Shown one piece after another: positions 5,363 through 9,880 of a stretch of DNA of 9,880 nucleotides. A program made the translations under genes and the position numbers. Position 1 is the stretch's first letter; every line of letters begins with the position of its first letter. The notes under the pieces were generated by a model. It was not told the origin of the DNA, ran no database searches, and saw only the letters and a program-made list of their open reading frames with translations. This DNA is from Geminicoccaceae bacterium (GTDB taxonomy: Bacteria; Pseudomonadota; Alphaproteobacteria; Geminicoccales; Geminicoccaceae): contig JAPJRA010000081.1 in assembly GCA_030824835.1 (NCBI GenBank), forward strand, positions 1 through 9,880. The letters are read 5' to 3'.

Positions 5363-6259
5363 ATGGACATCCGTCAGCTTCGCTATCTCGTCAGCCTCGC
5401 CCGTGAGCGGCACTTCGCGCGCGCGGCGGAGGCTTGCGGCGTGGCGCAGCCGACCCTGTCGGCCGGCCTCCGGCATCTGGAGGAGGATCTCGGCGTCATG
5501 GTGGTCGAGCGCGGCAATCGCTTCAAGGGACTCACTCCCGAGGGCGAGCGGGTGCTGTCCTGGGCCCAGCGCATCCTTGCCGATTGCGAGGCGCTTGAGC
5601 AGGAGCTCGTCGGTACCCGCAAGAGTCTGCGCGGCTGGATCACCATCGGGGTGATCCCCTCGGCCCTGGCGATGGTGGGGCGGCTCACCTCCGCGCTGAT
5701 GGCGGCCCAGCCCGGCCTCGGCGTCCGTCTGCTGTCGCGCAGCTCCATCGAGATCCAACGCGGGCTCGACGATTTCGAGCTGCATGCCGGCATCACCTAT
5801 CTCGACAACGAGCCGCTCAGCCATGTCCGCAGCCAGTCGTTGTATCAAGAGCGTTACGTCCTGCTGACGACCAGGGATCCAGGCGAGCCGGCGCCGGCGA
5901 GCATCAGCTGGGCTGCGGCAGCGCAGATGCAGCTGTGCCTGCTCGTGACCGAAATGCAGAATCGACGCATTGTGGACGCCGCCTTCGCCACCGCTGGGGC
6001 GAAGCCGTCTCCAGTGGTCGAGACCGATTCCATCGCCGCACTCGTCAACCATGTGCGCGAGGGTGGTCTTGCCGCCGTGGCCCCGGATCATCTGGTGACC
6101 CGCCTCGGTCTCGACTCCGCCGTGCAGGCGATTCCACTGGAGGCCCCGGTGCTCGTTCATACTGTCGGTTTGGTCGTTGCGGACCGGGTCCCGACACCGC
6201 CATTCGTCGCCGCCCTTTGGGCCGCAGCGCAGGCACTCGGGCATGATCGTGCCCCATGA
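5363..6259 (+). CDS. LysR-type transcriptional regulator, putative formate dehydrogenase regulator
   Basis: This is a 298-residue LysR-type regulator of normal family length. The N-terminal winged helix-turn-helix begins MDIRQLRYLVSLARERHFAR, with the recognition region ACGVAQPTLSAGLRHLEEDLG at about 24-44. A linker helix follows to about 88, and the effector-binding domain starts at GWITIGVIPS (91-100) and runs to the end. The start fits the invariant family N-terminus at ATG 5363; the Shine-Dalgarno is weak. It sits 86 bp upstream of the formate dehydrogenase genes in the same direction and divergent from the fhc cluster. LysR-type genes beside NAD-linked formate dehydrogenase operons are known, as with fdsR, so control of the downstream operon is likely. 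Control of the divergent fhc cluster as well is inference. The effector is unknown; formate or a C1 intermediate would make sense. Confidence 0.9.
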   Translation: MDIRQLRYLVSLARERHFARAAEACGVAQPTLSAGLRHLEEDLGVMVVERGNRFKGLTPEGERVLSWAQRILADCEALEQELVGTRKSLRGWITIGVIPSALAMVGRLTSALMAAQPGLGVRLLSRSSIEIQRGLDDFELHAGITYLDNEPLSHVRSQSLYQERYVLLTTRDPGEPAPASISWAAAAQMQLCLLVTEMQNRRIVDAAFATAGAKPSPVVETDSIAALVNHVREGGLAAVAPDHLVTRLGLDSAVQAIPLEAPVLVHTVGLVVADRVPTPPFVAALWAAAQALGHDRAP

Positions 6260-6281
6260 TGGCGCGATCCAGTATTGCGAT

Positions 6282-6310
6282 TTGATTTCAGGCTTCTGGC
6301 GCTCTTTAAC
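6282..6310 (+). promoter_or_regulatory. Candidate sigma-70-type promoter for the formate dehydrogenase operon
   Basis: TTGATT (6282-6287) and TTTAAC (6305-6310) are separated by 17 bases; each matches its consensus hexamer at four of six positions. It lies in the 86-bp gap between the LysR stop and the fdh1B start and would give a leader of about 30 bases. No copy of the ACTTCGG half-site is present in this gap. Confidence 0.35.
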
Positions 6311-6327
6311 GGCCGACCAGGGAAGCC

Positions 6328-6334
6328 AGGGAGG
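6328..6334 (+). promoter_or_regulatory. Ribosome binding site for fdh1B
   Basis: AGGGAGG lies 11 bases before the ATG at 6346. The spacing is slightly long but no better start with a similar signal is near. Confidence 0.5.
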
Positions 6335-6345
6335 CGCATCAGAAC

Positions 6346-8097
6346 ATGTCCGCTACGACCCAGTCGCCGCCGGCCCGGCCGCTACATCCGGGTCAGGGCA
6401 AGCGCCGTGGACGGGTTACGGCGCGCGGCCGGCAGGTCGAGCCTGCCGCCGGCGATGATATTCGCGCCCTTCTCGGCGACCGCCCCACGCAGCGCGACCT
6501 GCTGATCGAGTACCTCCACCTGATTCAGGACCGCTACGGCCACATCTCCGCCCAACACATCGCAGCTTTGGCGCAGGAGATGCGCCTCGCCCAGACCGAG
6601 GTCTTCGAGGTCGCCACCTTCTACCACCATTTCGACGTCGTGAAGGAAGGGGAGGCTCCACCGCCGCCGGTCACGGTGCGGGTGTGCGACAGCCTGACCT
6701 GCGCGATGTTCGGAGCCGACCGACTGGTGGCCGACCTGCAGGGCACGGTCGATCCTGACAACGTGCGCGTGGTGCGGGCTCCCTGCATGGGTGCCTGCAG
6801 CCATGCGCCCGCCACCATGGTCGGCAAACGTCGCATAGAGCCGGCGACTGCCCAAGCGGTGCACGCGGTGCTGGCCGCGCGGGATTACAGCCCGATCCTG
6901 CCTGAGCCGATCGGCCTCGATGCTTATCTCGCCCATGGCGGGTACGGACTTTACCGTCGCCTCGCTGGGGTCGATCCCGCGATGATGCATTCCGGCCCCG
7001 CGGTCGATCTGTTGGCTGCGCTCAACGATTCCGGCCTGCGCGGTCTCGGCGGCGCCGGCTTTCCGACCGGCCGGAAGTGGGACATCGTCCGCAGCCAGCC
7101 GGGACCGCGCTATCTGTGCGTCAATGCCGACGAAGGCGAGCCCGGGACCTTCAAGGACCGCTACTATCTGCGTCGGGACCCGCACCGGTTCCTCGAAGGT
7201 GCTCTGATTGCCGCGCATTCGATCGAGGCGGCCAAGGCCTACATCTATTTGCGTGATGAGTACCCGGCGATCCGGGCCGTGCTGCTGCGCGAGATTGCCG
7301 CTCTCGAGGCCACGGGCATTGCCCCGCCCGGCCTGCTCGAACTCCGTCGCGGCGCCGGCGCCTATATCTGCGGCGAAGAATCGGCGATGCTGGAGAGCAT
7401 CGAGGGCAAGCGCGGTCTGCCGCGGCACCGACCACCCTATGTCGCCCAGGTCGGCCTGTTCGGCCGGCCGACCCTGGTGAACAATGTCGAGACCCTGTTC
7501 TGGATCCGCGACATCATCGAGAAGGGTGCGGACTGGTTCGCCACGCAGGGTCGGCACGGCGGCAAGGGACTGCGCTCCTACTCGGTCTCCGGGCGCGTGA
7601 TGGACCCCGGCGTCAAGCTGGCGCCCGCCGGGATCACCGTCCGCGAGCTGATCGACGAGTTCTGCGGTGGCATGGCGCCGGGGCATCGTTTTCGTGCCTA
7701 CCTGCCGGGCGGCGCGTCGGGCGGCATGTTGCCGGCTTCCATGGCCGATCTGTCCCTTGACTTCGGCAAGCTCGAGCATCTCGGATGCTTCGTCGGCAGC
7801 CACGCCGTGGTCATCCTCTCCGACCAGGACGACCTCAAGGCGGCAGCGCTCAATCTGATGCGCTTCTTCGAGGACGAGTCCTGCGGCCAGTGCACCCCCT
7901 GCCGTGTCGGCACCGAGAAAGCCGCCAGGCTGATGCGCGAAGCTCGGTGGGATACGGCACTGTTGAGCGAGCTTTCCCGTGCCATGACCGACGCCTCGAT
8001 CTGCGGCCTTGGCCAGGCCGCGGCCAATCCGGTGAAGAGCCTGCTCAAGTTCTTTCCCGAGGAGTTTGAGGTCCAGCGCCAGGAGCCCGCCCGATGA
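6346..8097 (+). CDS. fdh1B: NAD-dependent formate dehydrogenase beta subunit, fused NuoE-NuoF type (FDH1-like)
   Basis: This 583-residue diaphorase subunit takes electrons from the catalytic subunit and reduces NAD+ in the cytoplasm. It is a natural fusion of two Complex I-like modules. Residues about 35-175 are NuoE/FdsG-like: the thioredoxin-fold [2Fe-2S] ligands are C114 and C119 (VCDSLTC) and C147 and C151 (APCMGAC). Residues about 190-575 are NuoF/FdsB-like, with the FMN/NADH site GLRGLGGAGFPTGRKW (230-245), GAGAYICGEESAML (336-349) and the [4Fe-4S] ligands C513, C516, C519 (ESCGQCTPC) plus C553. The fused order and basic N-terminal leader match my recollection of Methylobacterium extorquens FDH1 beta rather than the separate fdsG and fdsB genes of many other bacteria. 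The start at 6346 has AGGGAGG 11 bases upstream. The stop overlaps the next start (ATGA, 8094-8097), implying translational coupling. Confidence 0.95.
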   Translation: MSATTQSPPARPLHPGQGKRRGRVTARGRQVEPAAGDDIRALLGDRPTQRDLLIEYLHLIQDRYGHISAQHIAALAQEMRLAQTEVFEVATFYHHFDVVKEGEAPPPPVTVRVCDSLTCAMFGADRLVADLQGTVDPDNVRVVRAPCMGACSHAPATMVGKRRIEPATAQAVHAVLAARDYSPILPEPIGLDAYLAHGGYGLYRRLAGVDPAMMHSGPAVDLLAALNDSGLRGLGGAGFPTGRKWDIVRSQPGPRYLCVNADEGEPGTFKDRYYLRRDPHRFLEGALIAAHSIEAAKAYIYLRDEYPAIRAVLLREIAALEATGIAPPGLLELRRGAGAYICGEESAMLESIEGKRGLPRHRPPYVAQVGLFGRPTLVNNVETLFWIRDIIEKGADWFATQGRHGGKGLRSYSVSGRVMDPGVKLAPAGITVRELIDEFCGGMAPGHRFRAYLPGGASGGMLPASMADLSLDFGKLEHLGCFVGSHAVVILSDQDDLKAAALNLMRFFEDESCGQCTPCRVGTEKAARLMREARWDTALLSELSRAMTDASICGLGQAAANPVKSLLKFFPEEFEVQRQEPAR

Positions 8098-9880
8098 GCG
8101 AGACCATCCGCTTCACCCTGGACGGCCGCGAGGTCGAGGCTGCTCCCGACGAAAGTATCTGGCAGGTCGCCAAGCGCAAAGGCATCGAGCTCCCGCATCT
8201 CTGCTGGCTGCCGCAGCCCGGCTACCGGGCCGACGGCAATTGCCGCGCCTGCATGGTCGAGGTCGAGGGCGAGCGGGTGCTCGCCGCCTCCTGCATTAGG
8301 AAGCCCGCCGCCGGCATGAAGGTGGCGACGGCCAGCGAGCGCGCCGTGACCGCAAGGCGCATGGTCATGGAGCTCCTCGTGGCCGACCAGCCCGCCCGGG
8401 TCGATGCGCACGACCGAGGCAGCCGCCTTTGGGACTGGGCCGACCGGCTGGAGGTCACGGAGAGCCGCTTCCCGGCGCGTCAGCGGCCGAGCGCGGACTG
8501 GTCGCATCCGGCCATGGCCGTGCAGCTCGACGCCTGTATCCAGTGCACGCTGTGTGTCCGTGCCTGCCGCGAGGTCCAGGTCAACGACGTGATCGGCATG
8601 GCCGGGCGTGGGCATCACGAGCGGATCGTGTTCGACCAGGATGACCCCATGGGCGCCTCCACCTGCGTCGCCTGTGGCGAGTGCGTGCAGGCCTGCCCGA
8701 CCGGCGCCTTGATGCCGGCGACCATGGTCGATCGGGCCACCGGCCGCGGCGACCTGAACGCCGACCGTGAGGTCGACAGCATCTGCCCGTTCTGCGGCGT
8801 CGGTTGCCAGATCACCTACCATATCCGCGACGACAGGATCGCCTACGTGACCGGCCGCGATGGGCCGGCGAATGAGAACCGCTTGTGCGTCAAGGGTCGC
8901 TTCGGCTTCGACTACGTGGACAGCCCGCAGCGTCTGACGACGCCGCTGATCCGCAAGGAGGGCGTGGCCAAGGACCCCGCCGACCGGATCGATCCCCGCA
9001 ATCCCTGGACGCATTTCCGCGAGGCCAGCTGGGAGGAGGCGCTGGACCGTGCGGCTGTCGGCCTGCGCGCCGTGCGCGACCGCGACGGCGGCAATGCGCT
9101 GGCAGGCTTCGGCTCGGCCAAGTGCAGCAACGAGGAGGCCTACCTGTTCCAGAAGCTGGTCCGCACCGGCTTCCATACCAACAATGTCGATCACTGCACC
9201 CGCCTGTGCCACGCCTCGTCGGTGGCGGCCTTGATGGAGGGCATCGGCACCGGCGCCGTGACGGCGCCGTTCACGGACGCGCTGCACGCGGACGTCGTCG
9301 TGATCATCGGCGCCAACCCGACCGAGAACCATCCCGTGGCCGCGACCTACTTCAAGCAGGCGGCCAAGCGCGGCGCCAAGCTGGTGGTGATGGATCCGCG
9401 CGGCCAGGCCATGAAGCGCCACGCCACCTGGATGCTGCAGTTCAAGCCGGGCGGCGACGTCGCCATGCTCAATGCGATCATGCACGTGATCGTCGCCGAG
9501 GGCCTCTACGATACCCAGTATGTGCAGGCCCACACCGACGGCTTCGAGCGGCTGAAGGCCCACCTCGCCGACTACCCGCCGGAGGCCATGGCGCCGATCT
9601 GCGGCATTCCCGCCGACACGCTGCGCGAGGTCGCCCACGCGTTCGCCCGCGCCGAGCGGGCGATGGTGTTCTGGGGCATGGGCGTCTCCCAGCATGTTCA
9701 CGGCACCGACAACGCACGCTGCCTGATCTCGCTGGTGATGATGTGCGGCCATGTCGGCCGGCCCGGCACCGGCCTGCACCCGCTGCGCGGCCAGAACAAC
9801 GTCCAGGGCGCCTCGGATGCCGGCCTGATCCCGATGGTCTTCCCCGACTACCATTCGGTCGGCGACACCATCTTCCGCAC
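8094..9880 (+). CDS. fdh1A: NAD-dependent formate dehydrogenase alpha (catalytic) subunit, partial at right edge
   Basis: This is the large Mo/W-bis-MGD subunit that oxidises formate to CO2 and relays electrons to the fused beta subunit. The window holds 595 codons without a stop; relatives are about 950-1000 residues, so the C-terminal third lies outside. In order: an N-terminal [2Fe-2S] ferredoxin domain with C37, C50, C53 and C67; two [4Fe-4S] clusters from C148/C151/C154/C158 and C191/C194/C197/C201; the molybdopterin-domain [4Fe-4S] site C231/C234/C238/C265 (CPFCGVGC); and the active site HCTRLCHASS, where metal ligand C372 is encoded by TGC at 9207-9209, followed by H373. It is therefore a cysteine, not selenocysteine, enzyme. 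The NuoG-type His/Cys cluster that usually follows the [2Fe-2S] domain is replaced by ADQPARVDAHDRGS, lacking its cysteines. Metal choice cannot be read from sequence; the Methylobacterium FDH1 relative is a tungsten enzyme. Confidence 0.95.
   Translation, partial: MSETIRFTLDGREVEAAPDESIWQVAKRKGIELPHLCWLPQPGYRADGNCRACMVEVEGERVLAASCIRKPAAGMKVATASERAVTARRMVMELLVADQPARVDAHDRGSRLWDWADRLEVTESRFPARQRPSADWSHPAMAVQLDACIQCTLCVRACREVQVNDVIGMAGRGHHERIVFDQDDPMGASTCVACGECVQACPTGALMPATMVDRATGRGDLNADREVDSICPFCGVGCQITYHIRDDRIAYVTGRDGPANENRLCVKGRFGFDYVDSPQRLTTPLIRKEGVAKDPADRIDPRNPWTHFREASWEEALDRAAVGLRAVRDRDGGNALAGFGSAKCSNEEAYLFQKLVRTGFHTNNVDHCTRLCHASSVAALMEGIGTGAVTAPFTDALHADVVVIIGANPTENHPVAATYFKQAAKRGAKLVVMDPRGQAMKRHATWMLQFKPGGDVAMLNAIMHVIVAEGLYDTQYVQAHTDGFERLKAHLADYPPEAMAPICGIPADTLREVAHAFARAERAMVFWGMGVSQHVHGTDNARCLISLVMMCGHVGRPGTGLHPLRGQNNVQGASDAGLIPMVFPDYHSVGDTIFR

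Noticed and set aside
5219..6244. 341-codon minus-strand open frame opposite the LysR gene
   Set aside because: It is antisense to a full-length, motif-complete LysR and has no family resemblance.
6239..6254. Near-palindrome GGGCATGATCGTGCCC before the formate dehydrogenase operon
   Set aside because: It lies within the last LysR codons, has two internal mismatches in symmetry and does not resemble the other candidate operators; chance is likely in this composition.
6382..7803. 473-codon minus-strand open frame opposite fdh1B
   Set aside because: It is a shadow of the NuoE-NuoF fusion with no recognisable motifs or ribosome binding site.
9195..9212. Possible selenocysteine at the formate dehydrogenase active site
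   Set aside because: The relevant codon at 9207-9209 is TGC, an ordinary cysteine, and no in-frame TGA occurs.
7698..9854. 718-codon open frame on the minus strand
   Set aside because: It is antisense to fdh1B and fdh1A, which are unambiguous. Its composition (His, Arg, Ala, Gly, Val rich, no family pattern) is typical of antisense frames in high-GC DNA.

Overview
The window is a G+C-rich (about two thirds by eye), densely coded bacterial segment. It most likely comes from a methylotrophic or formaldehyde-oxidising proteobacterium, probably an alphaproteobacterium. This rests on two diagnostic blocks: subunits of the archaeal-type formyltransferase/hydrolase (Fhc) complex of the tetrahydromethanopterin (H4MPT) C1 pathway, and an NAD-linked formate dehydrogenase of the Methylobacterium FDH1 type. 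No rRNA, tRNA, CRISPR array, IS element or phage gene was seen.

Layout. The left edge (12-596, minus) holds only the N-terminal half of an MBOAT O-acyltransferase. It ends at a stop just past a strong GC hairpin, so it is truncated or frameshifted. A 219-bp spacer follows and carries a perfect 9+2+9 palindrome (634-653). Next is a two-gene plus-strand unit: a small secreted PepSY-like protein (816-1088) and a four-helix cytochrome b561-type membrane protein (1093-1626). Convergent to it, with only 11 bp between stop codons, is a minus-strand cluster read as pterin-4a-carbinolamine dehydratase-like protein (4684-5073), fhcB (3319-4575) and fhcA (1638-3305). The usual partners fhcD and fhcC are not next to fhcA.

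Divergent from that cluster, across a 289-bp spacer with an inverted repeat TCCGAAGT-N15-ACTTCGGA, is a LysR-type regulator (5363-6259). It is followed by the formate dehydrogenase operon: a fused NuoE-NuoF diaphorase subunit (6346-8097) and, overlapping it by 4 bp, the large catalytic subunit (8094 to beyond the right edge).

How it fits together. FhcA and FhcB are half of the complex that turns formyl-H4MPT into free formate. The formate dehydrogenase oxidises formate to CO2 with NAD+. The dehydratase-like protein is a plausible pterin-related accessory. The locus therefore joins the last two steps of formaldehyde oxidation, formate release and formate oxidation, on either side of one LysR regulator. 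The families are established. The absence of fhcDC here, the operator sites and shared regulation are inferences from this window alone. I see no clearly new system; the unusual points are the split fhc cluster, the operators and the broken acyltransferase.
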